A program made the translations under genes and the position numbers. Below the pieces are notes generated by a model. It was not told where the DNA came from. It saw only the letters and a program-made list of their open reading frames with translations, and searched no databases. Positions 8,705 to 17,642 of a DNA stretch of 64,000 nt are shown here, piece after piece (the stretch's first letter is position 1; each line of letters begins with the position of its first letter). Origin of the DNA: Clostridia bacterium (GTDB taxonomy: Bacteria > Bacillota > Clostridia > Oscillospirales > Acutalibacteraceae); contig JAFYNR010000040.1 in NCBI GenBank assembly GCA_017548045.1, forward strand, positions 1-64,000. Direction: 5' to 3'.

Positions 8705-10462
8705 TTATTTCTTCTTTTTCAGCCTTTCGCAAAGCTCTCTGTCGGGCGTAACCCACATTGTGTTATAAGTGTGATAAATCACCTTGCCCGGCTTTGCACC
8801 GACAGGCTTTTTGAGAGAACGCACCTCCGTGTAATCAACCGCAACCTGAGATGATTCTCTGCCTCCGCTGTGATATGCGGCAAGTATCGCCGCCTGACGA
8901 CAGGTAAGCTCGGGAATTATATCGCCGTTGCCGATTACAACAACGTGAGAGCCCGGAATTTTCTGTGTGTGGAACCATGAGTCATCCTTTGCGGCGGTTT
9001 TGAAGGTGAGAATATCGTTCTGCACGTTGTTTCTGCCTACAAGGATTGTGTAGCCGTCATCAGAAACGTATTCCATAGGCGGCATAGGCTTTGCTTTTTT
9101 TGTTTTATCGTTCTTTGCACGTTTGAGATATCCCTGCTCGTAAAGCTCATTGCGGATTTCCGCAAGCTCAGTGTATCCGTCAGCGCGGTTAACTGCATCT
9201 ATAACCGATTCGAGGTATGCAAGCTCCTGCTCGCTTTGCTCAATCAGTTCACCCAGCATACTTTCGGCTGTCTTTGCCTTACGGTATTCCTTGAAATACT
9301 TCTGCGCATTTGCCGAGGGTGAAAGTGCGGGATCGGCGGGAATACGCACGGGATTGTTATTATCGTAAAAATTTTCAAGGTCATAAAAAAGTGAGCCTTT
9401 TTCTAGCCTGTACTGATTTGCAAGAATAAGTTCTGCATAGATGCGGAGTGTATCACGGTCGGCACAGGCTTCAAGCTCCGCTTGTCTGCTTTGAAGCTTT
9501 CTTGCAGCTCTCGATGCGGCATTTGTCAGCAGCTTGAGAAGTGACTGACTTCGCTGTTTTGTTCTTTCAAAGCGGTCTTTTTCGTAATAAAAGTCGTCAA
9601 GAAGCTGTGAAAAGCTCTCAAATGGTCTCGGCGTAACGGTAAAGCCGTACTGAGTTATATCGGTGAATGTAAAGTCGTAGGGCTTTACACCTTCACGCAT
9701 AAGCATAGTGGGGGATGCCTTACCCGAAATCAGCATATTTCTGATTTCGGTAAGCTTGCTTTCAAGCCTTTGGCAGTTTATTTCGTTCATCTCGGCAACG
9801 CCGATATCGCCGCCGCAGGCAAAAGCCGCAATTTCACGGCTTATCAAGGGAGAAATGCCTTCAAGGGTTTCGAGAATTGCTCCCGAAAGACGCTTGTTCG
9901 TGCATTTTTTTACGGCATTCACAGCTTCGTCGGGCTGAATTCCCGTCAGATTCAGCTTACCTTGACGGGGTGGCAATTCATACCTGAATGTGGGCAGAAT
10001 CTGTCTTACGGAGGACTGTGTAAAGTCTACTCGCTTTACAGAGTCTATAATATTCCCATCGGAATTGATAAGGATAATATTGCTGTGCTTTGCCATTATT
10101 TCAACGCAGAGGGTGAAGGTTACCGCATCGCCGATTTCGTTTGTGCCTGCAAGGTCGATGAAAACAACTCTGTCAAGCCCGAGCTGACGGATATCCGTTA
10201 TAATCGCACCTGTAAGATGCTTTCTGAAAAGCATGCAAAGCATAGGCGGAGTTGCAGGGTTTTCGGGTGCATTAGCCGTCAGATGAAGCCTGGGGCTGTT
10301 GGCGGATGCGGAAACAAGCAGACGGTATGCGCCTTCACGGGAGCGCAGATGAAACACCAGTTCGTCTTTTGACGGCTGGTGTATTTTTTCTATCCTGCTT
10401 CCGACAATATATTGTGAAAGCTCGTTTTTCAGCAGATTTAAGGTAATTCCGTCAAGGGGCAT
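8705..10462 (-). CDS. rqcH: Rqc2 homolog RqcH (NFACT family, ribosome quality control)
   Basis: A 585-residue NFACT-family protein, often annotated as fibronectin-binding protein. RqcH binds stalled 50S subunits and recruits tRNA-Ala to add C-terminal alanine tails that mark unfinished chains for degradation. Domain order: NFACT-N (about 4-200) with the conserved Asp97-Arg98 pair in the LGLDRVVFIDL strand, helix-hairpin-helix (about 200-260), a long charged coiled coil (about 280-430), and NFACT-R (about 455-560) with the WFHTQKIPGSHVVV motif. The DR pair, needed for tailing in the studied family member, is intact. The gene lies 12 bases downstream of the Nif3-like gene on the same strand. 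Confidence 0.93.
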   Translation of the reverse strand: MPLDGITLNLLKNELSQYIVGSRIEKIHQPSKDELVFHLRSREGAYRLLVSASANSPRLHLTANAPENPATPPMLCMLFRKHLTGAIITDIRQLGLDRVVFIDLAGTNEIGDAVTFTLCVEIMAKHSNIILINSDGNIIDSVKRVDFTQSSVRQILPTFRYELPPRQGKLNLTGIQPDEAVNAVKKCTNKRLSGAILETLEGISPLISREIAAFACGGDIGVAEMNEINCQRLESKLTEIRNMLISGKASPTMLMREGVKPYDFTFTDITQYGFTVTPRPFESFSQLLDDFYYEKDRFERTKQRSQSLLKLLTNAASRAARKLQSRQAELEACADRDTLRIYAELILANQYRLEKGSLFYDLENFYDNNNPVRIPADPALSPSANAQKYFKEYRKAKTAESMLGELIEQSEQELAYLESVIDAVNRADGYTELAEIRNELYEQGYLKRAKNDKTKKAKPMPPMEYVSDDGYTILVGRNNVQNDILTFKTAAKDDSWFHTQKIPGSHVVVIGNGDIIPELTCRQAAILAAYHSGGRESSQVAVDYTEVRSLKKPVGAKPGKVIYHTYNTMWVTPDRELCERLKKKK

Positions 10463-10474
10463 AATTCTTTCCTC

Positions 10475-11236
10475 TTAAAAGTATTTTACGGGTGAAATCT
10501 GGGGAATTATTTCAACTTCAACGTCAAAATTATTTTTCAGTTTGTCTGCAAGCACGGCAACAACGGGGTTTTCCGTTTCAAAGTGACCTGCGGTGATAAG
10601 GGTTATGCCAAGCTGGTGTGCCGCAAGAAATTCGTGGTGCTTTGCTTCGCCCGTTATGTATGCATCGCATCCGCTTTCCGCAACAGCTCCGATAAAATCT
10701 CCGCCTGCACCTCCGCAGAGAGCAACGGTGTCTATTGTTTTGCCGCAGTCGGCAAGCTGAACACCTGTTGAAAGTCTGCCTGCAATATGCATCGCAAGGG
10801 TTTCGGCGTCGGTTTCATCGATAATAACCTTTCTTATCATTGATGTTTCGCCGTCTTCGGTCATCGGTACGGGGCTTTTGAAGCCCAGAGTATCTGCAAG
10901 GGCATCGTTGACACCGCCTTTTGCAATGTCAAGATTTGTATGGGCACAAATTGCGGAAATTCCGTTTTGAGCAAGCGCAAAAGGAATGTCGCCGTCAAGA
11001 AAACTTCTGACAGCCCTGAAAATAACGGGATGATGGCTGACGATAAGGTTGATGCCGTTTCCTGCGGCATATTCAACCGCATCGGGAGTAATATCAAGCA
11101 CAACGCCGATTTTTGTTACTCTGCCGTCGGGAGTGCCCACAAGCATACCGCTGTTATCCCATTCACACTGATTTTCAAAGGGAGCGATTTCAGCGATGAA
11201 TTCGTAAATATCCTTAACCGTCGGTTTCAATTCCAT
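10475..11236 (-). CDS. Nif3-like dinuclear metal centre protein
   Basis: A 253-residue member of the Nif3/YqfO family, hexameric proteins with a two-metal site and a poorly defined role; some databases label it GTP cyclohydrolase 1 type 2. Metal-binding motifs are present in order: DNSGMLVG near residue 25, SHHPVIF near 67, AHTNLD near 97, and the C-terminal GEAKHHE and GHFETE motifs. It lacks the PII-like insert of the longer family members. Its start overlaps the end of trmK by 23 bases. The trmK-nif3 pairing is conserved in Firmicutes. Confidence 0.93.
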   Translation of the reverse strand: MELKPTVKDIYEFIAEIAPFENQCEWDNSGMLVGTPDGRVTKIGVVLDITPDAVEYAAGNGINLIVSHHPVIFRAVRSFLDGDIPFALAQNGISAICAHTNLDIAKGGVNDALADTLGFKSPVPMTEDGETSMIRKVIIDETDAETLAMHIAGRLSTGVQLADCGKTIDTVALCGGAGGDFIGAVAESGCDAYITGEAKHHEFLAAHQLGITLITAGHFETENPVVAVLADKLKNNFDVEVEIIPQISPVKYF

Positions 11237-11909
11237 TTATGATTTCCTCCGTTTCAAGGGCAATCCTTTCAAGATAAGCGGCATATTCCGCCGAGCCGTG
11301 TATACGCTCCGCCTCAAGCTTTTTGCGAAGCCTTGCAACGGTGCTTTCAAGGTAAATGCGTGCTTCCTTTTTGCAACATTTCGGAAGCTCGCCCGTGTAT
11401 ATGTAGGAAACAGGTCTTTGCAGTTTTACGCCTGTATATTCCGCTGCCATAGCGCAGTAAAGCTTACCGCCGTCGGTGCAGGCATCTTCACAAAGGATTT
11501 CAAATCCGTTTTCAACAAAAAATCTTCTTATGTCCTCGGCGTGGGACTGAGGCTGAACGATAATGCGCTTTGAACTGTCTTTGAGCCAGTGTGTTCTTGA
11601 AACAAGCTGCTCCATAAGGGTGCCGCCCATACCGCACATTATGAAGTCATCTGCTTCTTCGGGCAGGATTTCATCAAAGCCGTCTGAAAGGCGAAGCGTT
11701 ACTTTATCTTCAATTCCGTAGTGTTCAACCGTTTTTTTGGCATTTTCAAGAGGACCCTTGCGCACATCACACGCAAGAGCCTTTGACGCTATACCGTTCA
11801 AAACAAGATAGGCGGGAAGATATGCGTGGTCGGTGCCGATATCGGCAACAGCGTTACCCTTACGCACCATCTTCGCCGCCATAAGCATTCTTTCGGAAAG
11901 ATTAAGCAT
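11214..11909 (-). CDS. trmK: tRNA (adenine(22)-N(1))-methyltransferase TrmK
   Basis: A 231-residue class I SAM-dependent methyltransferase that forms m1A22 in tRNA in Gram-positive bacteria. It begins with the family's LNLSERMLMAA segment. The SAM-binding motif VADIGTDHAYLPAYL lies near residues 21-35, followed by an acidic ACDV loop and the FIMCGMGGTLM motif. The C-terminal half is a helical region with many basic residues, as in TrmK. The start codon overlaps the upstream gene's stop codon by one base, and its 3' end overlaps the Nif3-like gene. Confidence 0.93.
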   Translation of the reverse strand: MLNLSERMLMAAKMVRKGNAVADIGTDHAYLPAYLVLNGIASKALACDVRKGPLENAKKTVEHYGIEDKVTLRLSDGFDEILPEEADDFIMCGMGGTLMEQLVSRTHWLKDSSKRIIVQPQSHAEDIRRFFVENGFEILCEDACTDGGKLYCAMAAEYTGVKLQRPVSYIYTGELPKCCKKEARIYLESTVARLRKKLEAERIHGSAEYAAYLERIALETEEIINGIETDG

Positions 11910-12109
11910 TATTTTGCAAGGAATGCGTTGATTTTTGCGATAAGCTCATCAGCATTAACGCCGTGTACCATGCAAGCCTGAGCAACGGATTCGTTTCTTG
12001 CCGAGGGGCAGCCGAGGCAGTGCATACCCATTTCAAGGAAGAAGGGAGCAACCTCACGGTTAGCGTCAAGAATTTCGCCGATTTTCATATCTTTTGTGAT
12101 TTCTGTCAT
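11909..12109 (-). CDS. DUF1858 redox-disulfide mini protein
   Basis: A 66-residue protein from the ATG at 12109, preceded by GAAAGGA; an upstream in-frame start is less likely. It matches the DUF1858 / hybrid-cluster-protein-associated redox disulfide family: an N-terminal helix ([21 protein letters not shown]), the CLGCPSA motif with a CxxC-type pair, and a third Cys (QACMVHG). The family is thought to work in electron transfer or Fe-S chemistry, but the partner is unknown. It is the first gene of a run leading to trmK and nif3. Confidence 0.85.
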   Translation of the reverse strand: MTEITKDMKIGEILDANREVAPFFLEMGMHCLGCPSARNESVAQACMVHGVNADELIAKINAFLAK

Positions 12110-12207
12110 TGTAAAAACATCCTTTCTCTGCAAAGATAAAATCAGTATACCACACTTTTATCCCAATATCAATAGCAGTGCTTTTATAAAATATTTATTT
12201 TTATATA

Positions 12208-12236
12208 GTGACTTTTGCGAAGCAATGTGTTATACT
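12208..12236 (+). promoter_or_regulatory. Probable promoter of the phoH operon
   Basis: -35 GTGACT (12208-12213), 17-base spacer, -10 TATACT (12231-12236). The surrounding sequence is AT-rich and the phoH start is 33 bases downstream. Confidence 0.6.
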
Positions 12237-12268
12237 AAACTGTAATTGTATTTTTCAAAGGTGAGTTT

Positions 12269-13234
12269 ATGTTTGAACAGATAATCAATGTTGACAGAAT
12301 GGAGCAGGCGGTCAGTCTTTTCGGCAGCTTTGATGAGAATATAAGGCTTATTGAAAAAGAGTTTACCGTTTCCGTTATCAGCAGAGGCTCGGAGCTTAAG
12401 GTGACGGGTGAGCCCGAAAACGTGCAGAAGGGTGTACGTGCAATCAACGGCCTTCTTACTCTCATAAACAGAGGGGAGGCACTCAGTGACCAGAACGTGC
12501 GTTACGTGCTTTCACTTGTGAATGAAGGCAATGAGGATAAGCTTGTTCATATGGCGGCGGACTGCGTGTGCATCACCTCAAAGGGTAAGCCTGTAAAGCC
12601 CAAAACTCTGGGTCAGAAAAAATACATTGAAACCATCCGCAATAACACAATCACCTTCGGTATAGGTCCTGCGGGTACGGGTAAAACCTACCTTGCGGTT
12701 GCAATGGCGGTAACCGCCTTCAGGGCAAAGGAGATAAACAGAATTGTTCTTACAAGACCTGCGGTTGAAGCAGGCGAAAAGCTGGGATTCCTGCCCGGCG
12801 ACCTTCAGAGCAAGGTTGACCCGTATTTAAGACCTCTTTACGATGCGCTTTTTGATATGCTCGGTGCAGAGAACTTTCAGAAGCATCAGGAGAGGGGAGA
12901 TATAGAGGTTGCACCTCTCGCTTATATGAGAGGACGTACTCTTGATGACAGCTTCATTATTCTTGACGAAGCGCAGAACACCACGGCAGAGCAGATGAAA
13001 ATGTTCCTTACCCGTCTGGGCTTCAATTCAAAAATGGTTGTAACGGGTGACGTTACGCAGATTGACCTGCCGGACGGCAAAAGGTCGGGGCTTAAAGAGG
13101 CGGTGAAAATTCTCAAGAACATTGAGGATATCGGCACCGTAAGATTTAGTGAAAAGGACGTTGTACGCCACAGGCTTGTTCAGGATATCATCAAAGCCTA
13201 TGAGAAACAGGATGAGGAGCGTAAAAAGAAATGA
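12269..13234 (+). CDS. phoH: PhoH-like ATPase/RNA helicase family protein
   Basis: A 321-residue PhoH family protein (the YbeZ type found next to YbeY). PhoH proteins are P-loop NTPases linked to RNA metabolism and ribosome maturation. Walker A GPAGTGKT is at 133-140, Walker B FIILDEAQNTT near 232, and the VVTGDVTQIDLP motif follows. The N-terminal ~60 residues form a small KH-like segment. It overlaps ybeY by four bases (ATGA), matching the conserved phoH-ybeY-dgkA-era operon of Firmicutes. Confidence 0.95.
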   Translation: MFEQIINVDRMEQAVSLFGSFDENIRLIEKEFTVSVISRGSELKVTGEPENVQKGVRAINGLLTLINRGEALSDQNVRYVLSLVNEGNEDKLVHMAADCVCITSKGKPVKPKTLGQKKYIETIRNNTITFGIGPAGTGKTYLAVAMAVTAFRAKEINRIVLTRPAVEAGEKLGFLPGDLQSKVDPYLRPLYDALFDMLGAENFQKHQERGDIEVAPLAYMRGRTLDDSFIILDEAQNTTAEQMKMFLTRLGFNSKMVVTGDVTQIDLPDGKRSGLKEAVKILKNIEDIGTVRFSEKDVVRHRLVQDIIKAYEKQDEERKKK

Positions 13235-13740
13235 GCAAGGTAAAGGTAGTTATTTCAAACGAGCAGAACGAAATGAGGATACCTACGGGCGTGCGTCTGC
13301 TTGTGCGCCGCTGCTGCACCGCAGTTCTTGTTCAGGAGGAATTTGACGGAGCCGCAGAGGTCAGCGTTACTTTTGTTGATGATGATACGATTCATCAGCT
13401 CAATAAGCAGTACAGAGATATTGACAGAGCAACGGATGTTCTTTCTTTCCCTCTGGGTGAAAACGGTGTTTATGATATCAATAATGATACCGGTGCAAAG
13501 CTGCTGGGTGATATTGTTATTTCAATTCCTCACGCTGTTGACCAAGCAGACAGATACGGTCACACCTTGCAGAGAGAAATCGGATTTCTTACGGTTCATT
13601 CAATGCTTCATCTGCTTGGCTACGACCACGTTAACGGCGGTATGGAAAGCGTAAGAATGCGCGAAAAGGAAGAAACAGTGCTTACAAAGCTGGGTCTTAA
13701 AAGGAACTCCAGTTACTATATGGATGATGAGAACATATGA
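13231..13740 (+). CDS. ybeY: Endoribonuclease YbeY (rRNA maturation factor)
   Basis: A 169-residue YbeY. It is a zinc-dependent single-strand endoribonuclease acting in 16S rRNA 3'-end maturation and ribosome quality control. The zinc site is complete: His123, His127 and His133 in HSMLHLLGYDH. The preceding RATDVLSFPLG motif is also conserved. It is joined by four-base overlaps to phoH upstream and to dgkA downstream, so translation is coupled through all three genes. Confidence 0.97.
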   Translation: MSKVKVVISNEQNEMRIPTGVRLLVRRCCTAVLVQEEFDGAAEVSVTFVDDDTIHQLNKQYRDIDRATDVLSFPLGENGVYDINNDTGAKLLGDIVISIPHAVDQADRYGHTLQREIGFLTVHSMLHLLGYDHVNGGMESVRMREKEETVLTKLGLKRNSSYYMDDENI

Positions 13741-14228
13741 AGGATTTACTTAAAAGCTTTGTCTATGCGTTCAAAGGCATAGCGTATTGCATATGCAATG
13801 AACGGAATATGAGAATTCATCTTTGCTTTACGGCGTATATGTTCGGATTTCTGACGGTTTACGATTTTTTTGAGGTCAGTAAGGGTCAGCTTGCGGTGCT
13901 CATAGGTTTGTGTGCCCTTGTTATGGCGCTTGAGGCGGTCAATACTGCCGTCGAAAAGGCGGTTGACCTTGAAACACGGGAGATAAACGAGCTTGCAAGG
14001 ATTTCCAAGGATGCGGCGGCAGGTGCCGTGCTTATTGCGGCAATTGGCTCGGTTGCGGCAGGTATTGCAATTCTTAATCAGCCCGAAGCCTTCGCAAAGA
14101 TGTTTGAATACTACAAAGAAAATATTCCCGTTTTTGTCGGCTTTATTATAAGCTTTATCGCAAGCCTTGTGTTTGTTTTTGCAGGACCGAAGGGGATAAA
14201 AAACTTCTTTAAAAATCACGTTAAATGA
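13737..14228 (+). CDS. dgkA: Diacylglycerol/undecaprenol kinase family protein
   Basis: A 163-residue integral membrane kinase of the DgkA family. In Gram-positives the usual substrate is undecaprenol, which is recycled to the lipid carrier phosphate. Signature pieces are KGIAYCICNERNMRIH near the N-terminus and the catalytic helix MALEAVNTAVEKAVDL. Three membrane segments make up the family core. After residue ~125 there is an added stretch with another hydrophobic helix (VFVGFIISFIASLVFVFAG), making it longer than the usual ~120-130 residues. It lies between ybeY and era in the conserved order. Confidence 0.92.
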   Translation: MKDLLKSFVYAFKGIAYCICNERNMRIHLCFTAYMFGFLTVYDFFEVSKGQLAVLIGLCALVMALEAVNTAVEKAVDLETREINELARISKDAAAGAVLIAAIGSVAAGIAILNQPEAFAKMFEYYKENIPVFVGFIISFIASLVFVFAGPKGIKNFFKNHVK

Positions 14229-14238
14229 GGAATCTGAA

Positions 14239-15126
14239 ATGACAAAAACCGCATTTGTTGCAATAGTAGGCTGCCCCAACGTGGGCAAATCCTCGCTTCT
14301 TAACAGAATGCTGGGTCAGAAGGTTGCCATTGTAACCCAGAAGCCCCAGACAACACGCACAAGGATTATGGGCGTGCTTACTCTGGGTGAAACTCAGCTT
14401 GTTTTTACCGATACACCCGGTTACCACAGACCAAAAACAAAATTGGGTGAAAAAATGATAAAGGCTGTGGGTGACGGCATTGCAGGTGTGGATGCCTGCC
14501 TTTTCGTAACCGAGCCTGAGGGAGATATCAAAGATACGGAGCTTGAGCTTCTGAAGCGTCTTAAGGCTGAAAAGGCACCCGTTGTGCTGGCAATCAACAA
14601 AACCGATACCGTAAAACAAAAAGAGCTTATGATGGAAAAAATCATAAAGCTTACCAACGAATTTGATTTTGAGGCGGTTGTGCCTGTCAGTGCTCTGAAA
14701 AACGAAAATGTGGACCTCATAATTGAGGAGCTTAAAAAGCTTACCTATGAGTCCGTTCACTTTTTCCCCGACGATACTCTTACCGACCAGCCCGAAAGAG
14801 TGCTTGCAGGTGAGATAATCAGAGAAAAAATGCTTCTTCTTCTCGACAAGGAGGTGCCACACGGCGTTGCGGTCAGCATTGAAAAAATGCGTGAAAGACC
14901 TACGGGCGGCATTATGGATGTTGAAGCAATCATATATTGCGAAAAAGATACGCACAAAGGCATCATCATCGGCAAAAAGGGCGATATGCTCAAGCGTATT
15001 TCTTCAAAAGCAAGAATCGATATGGAAAACTTTTTCCAGTGCAAAATCAACCTTCAGTGCTGGGTAAAGGTGAAGGAAGGCTGGCGCAACAGAGAAGGAA
15101 TTATTCACAATTTCGGTCTTGATTAA
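14239..15126 (+). CDS. era: GTPase Era
   Basis: Era, 295 residues, an essential GTPase that binds the 3' end of 16S rRNA during 30S assembly. G1 GCPNVGKSS at 11-19, the switch region TTRTRIMG, G3 DTPGYH, and G4 NKTD are all present. The C-terminal KH domain carries GIIIGKKGDMLKRI. It is 10 bases downstream of dgkA. A further small gene (yqzL) and recO follow, the standard Firmicutes order. Confidence 0.98.
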   Translation: MTKTAFVAIVGCPNVGKSSLLNRMLGQKVAIVTQKPQTTRTRIMGVLTLGETQLVFTDTPGYHRPKTKLGEKMIKAVGDGIAGVDACLFVTEPEGDIKDTELELLKRLKAEKAPVVLAINKTDTVKQKELMMEKIIKLTNEFDFEAVVPVSALKNENVDLIIEELKKLTYESVHFFPDDTLTDQPERVLAGEIIREKMLLLLDKEVPHGVAVSIEKMRERPTGGIMDVEAIIYCEKDTHKGIIIGKKGDMLKRISSKARIDMENFFQCKINLQCWVKVKEGWRNREGIIHNFGLD

Positions 15127-15187
15127 AAATATTTTCCTCTCATAAAATCCCGGGAACAACTCAAATTATTAACGGGAGATGATATGA

Positions 15188-15343
15188 ATGGAAAATGAAA
15201 AAGCGTGGAAAAGATTCCTTCAGACCGGCTCGGTTGCCGATTATCTTGAATTCAGAGGCTGTGTGAACAGCACGGCAGGAGTAAAAAATGAGAATGTCTA
15301 CCGACGCACTGGTGCTCAAAGTAACCGATACGGGGGAAAGTGA
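15188..15343 (+). CDS. yqzL: YqzL-like small protein, overlapping recO
   Basis: A short gene of 51 codons plus stop between era and recO. Its N-terminal half, WKRFLQTGSVADYLEF, matches the pattern of the YqzL family (W-K-F..TG-.Y-L), a tiny protein of unknown function found at exactly this place in Firmicutes. The SD GGGAG lies nine bases before the ATG. The reading frame continues 56 bases into recO in a different frame, so the last ~18 residues are probably not conserved. The call rests on motif and position together. Confidence 0.72.
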   Translation: MENEKAWKRFLQTGSVADYLEFRGCVNSTAGVKNENVYRRTGAQSNRYGGK

Positions 15344-16013
15344 CCGCCTGGTTACCCTTCTTACCTCCGAATACGGTGTGCTGAGGGCTTTTGCAAACAG
15401 AGCGAAAAAGATAAACAGTAAAATGCACGGTGCAACCCAGTCCCTTTGCTACGGCGATTTTTCCGTCTACAAAAGCAGGGACAGCTACATAGTTGACGAT
15501 GCGGTTGCAAAGGAAGTTTTTTTCGGCCTTCGGGGAGATATCGAAAAGCTTGCCCTTGCTCAGTATTTCTGTTCCCTTGCTTCTGAACTTGTGCCTGAAA
15601 TGGAGCCTGCGAGGGATTATCTGAGGGTTATACTCAATTCGATGCATTTTCTTGAAAAAAGCAAGCGCTCCAACGATTTTCTCAAAGCGGTTACGGAGCT
15701 TAAATTTATGATTTTTTCGGGCTTTATGCCCGATCTTACCGCCTGCCCCCACTGCGGAGAAGCAGATGGCGATATGATTTTCAGCATTGCTGACGGCTGT
15801 ATATACTGCAGAAACAGCGGAAGAAGCGGCGAAAGAATAAATCCTACCGTGCTTGCGGCAATGCGCCACGTATGTGCAAACCCCATAGAGAGAATGTATT
15901 CATTTTCTCTGCCTGCTGAGGATGAAAAGCGTTTTGCCCTTGTCTGTGAAAAATTCCTGCTTTCACAGACGGGCAAAAGATTCAAAACGCTTGAATTTTA
16001 TAAATCTTTATAA
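15288..16013 (+). CDS. recO: DNA repair protein RecO
   Basis: RecO, 241 residues. It mediates RecA loading with RecR in the RecF pathway and anneals single strands. The N-terminal OB-fold region begins MSTDALVLKVTDTGESDRL. A zinc-binding CPHCG pairs with a later CIYC in the C-terminal half, as in the family. The start at 15288 is supported by AGGAG six bases upstream. An alternative ATG lies six bases further in. The gene follows era and yqzL and is 15 bases before a sugar transporter gene. Confidence 0.94.
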   Translation: MRMSTDALVLKVTDTGESDRLVTLLTSEYGVLRAFANRAKKINSKMHGATQSLCYGDFSVYKSRDSYIVDDAVAKEVFFGLRGDIEKLALAQYFCSLASELVPEMEPARDYLRVILNSMHFLEKSKRSNDFLKAVTELKFMIFSGFMPDLTACPHCGEADGDMIFSIADGCIYCRNSGRSGERINPTVLAAMRHVCANPIERMYSFSLPAEDEKRFALVCEKFLLSQTGKRFKTLEFYKSL

Positions 16014-16028
16014 GAAAGGGTCTACGAA

Positions 16029-17624
16029 ATGAAACAAGGATTTTTACACAAGCTGTTCGGAACAACTCCGGGCACGGGCGTACAGCCTAAAGAGGCTATC
16101 GCTTACAGCGTTACGGGTATCGGTCAGAACTTTATCTGTACCATTATCGGCTCTTACATAACCGTATTTATGACCGATGCACTTCTTTTCGGTGCTGAAG
16201 GCGTTACAATCGGTAACGTAAGCGGTGCGGTTGCAGTTGCTATTCTTATGCTTGCCGCCCGTGTATTTGATGCGTTCAACGATCCCATTATGGGAAGTGT
16301 TGTTGATAAAACAAGAACCAAGTGGGGCAAATGCCGTCCCTACCTCAAATGGATGGCAATTCCCATCGGTATTTGTACCGTTCTTTGCTTCCTTCCCATT
16401 TTCAGCGCACAGTCTGTATTTGACGGTTCAAAGACAATGCAGACCTTCGTTGTAATTTCAGTTATCTATGTTGTATGGAGCGTTGTTTACACAATCGCAG
16501 ACGTTCCCTATTGGGGTCTTTCAACCTGCCTTACAAACGACACCGTTGTAAGAGGTAACATTCTTACCGTTGCCCGTATGGCATGTACGGTAGGTGCAGG
16601 CGTTGTTACCGTTTTTGTTCCCGTTATCACAGGTGCCGTAACAGCAAAGTTCAAGTATACGGAGGCGGATCTCGGCGCAATTATGACAGACAAGGCTGCT
16701 GCCATTGCGGATATGGTTGCAAGCCGCGGCATTTCTGTTGAAGAGGCGGCACGCAGCTTCATCGGTACGGTAAGAGTAGGCAGTGAATTTGCAAACGCAG
16801 ATACACTCAAGATGGTTTACTTTATCTGTGCGGTTGTTCTTGTTGTTGCTGCAATTCCTATGTTCTATTTCGGCTTCAAGAATACAAAGGAAAGATTCAC
16901 TTCTCAGGACGAAGCACCCTCATTCGGCCATAACCTCAAGCTCCTTTTCAAGAATAAGGAACTCCTTCTTATAGTTCTTTCGGGTGTTCTCGGCGGTGCA
17001 AGAATGGTTTATTCATACACCGGCGGTCTCTATTTTGCAAAATACATCCTTCAGAACGAAGGTCTTTACGGTATTATCACTCTGCTTGTTGTTCCCGGCG
17101 GACTTGTTGCTTCAATTCTTGTTCCCTGGATGTCAAAGAAATTCACAAAGAAATGGTCCTACATCGTTGTTCATCTTTTCGGCGGCGTTGTAATGGCTGT
17201 TATGTATTTCGTAGGCTACGATGCTCCCTGGAAGCTTATTATCGGTGCAATCGGTCTTGTTCTTCTCGGTATTCCTCAGGGCGTTAACAACATCATCACC
17301 TATGCTATGATCGGTGACACAGTTGATTACCTTGAGTGGAAAACAGGCGAAAGAGGCGAAGGCATCTGCTTTGCAATGCAGACCCTTATCAATAAAATCG
17401 GTATGGCAGTGGGCGCGTTCATTGGTGTTATGTCGGTAAGCATCGCAGGTATCGACACAAGAACATACACCGTTCAGAACCCCGATGCACTCTGGAACGT
17501 TCTTATTCTTTCGGGCGTTATCAGTATGTTTGCCTGTGCAGTTCCCATGTTCTTCTACACAATCACAGAGAAGAGACAGGCAGAAATGGTTGCCGAAATT
17601 GAGGCAAGAAAAGCAAACAAATAA
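16029..17624 (+). CDS. GPH-family sugar:cation symporter (MFS)
   Basis: A 531-residue transporter of the glycoside-pentoside-hexuronide (MelB-like) family, with about 12 membrane segments. Family motifs: the RVFDAFNDPIMGSVVDKTRTKWGKCRPYL segment after helix 2 (acidic residues used for cation and sugar binding; positions about 80-107) and a second conserved MIGDTVDYLEWKTGERGEG-type loop in the C half. A larger loop around residues 190-260 is an insert relative to shorter members. The substrate cannot be told from sequence. Downstream iolC and an aldolase suggest an inositol-type or related sugar, but this is inference. Confidence 0.9.
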   Translation: MKQGFLHKLFGTTPGTGVQPKEAIAYSVTGIGQNFICTIIGSYITVFMTDALLFGAEGVTIGNVSGAVAVAILMLAARVFDAFNDPIMGSVVDKTRTKWGKCRPYLKWMAIPIGICTVLCFLPIFSAQSVFDGSKTMQTFVVISVIYVVWSVVYTIADVPYWGLSTCLTNDTVVRGNILTVARMACTVGAGVVTVFVPVITGAVTAKFKYTEADLGAIMTDKAAAIADMVASRGISVEEAARSFIGTVRVGSEFANADTLKMVYFICAVVLVVAAIPMFYFGFKNTKERFTSQDEAPSFGHNLKLLFKNKELLLIVLSGVLGGARMVYSYTGGLYFAKYILQNEGLYGIITLLVVPGGLVASILVPWMSKKFTKKWSYIVVHLFGGVVMAVMYFVGYDAPWKLIIGAIGLVLLGIPQGVNNIITYAMIGDTVDYLEWKTGERGEGICFAMQTLINKIGMAVGAFIGVMSVSIAGIDTRTYTVQNPDALWNVLILSGVISMFACAVPMFFYTITEKRQAEMVAEIEARKANK

Positions 17625-17642
17625 TGAAAATGAGGTGAGCAA

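Noticed and set aside
14221-15869. Long open frames antisense to era and recO (244 and 205 codons)
   Set aside because: They mirror the coding frames of well-established genes, have no credible ribosome sites and show no recognisable protein features.
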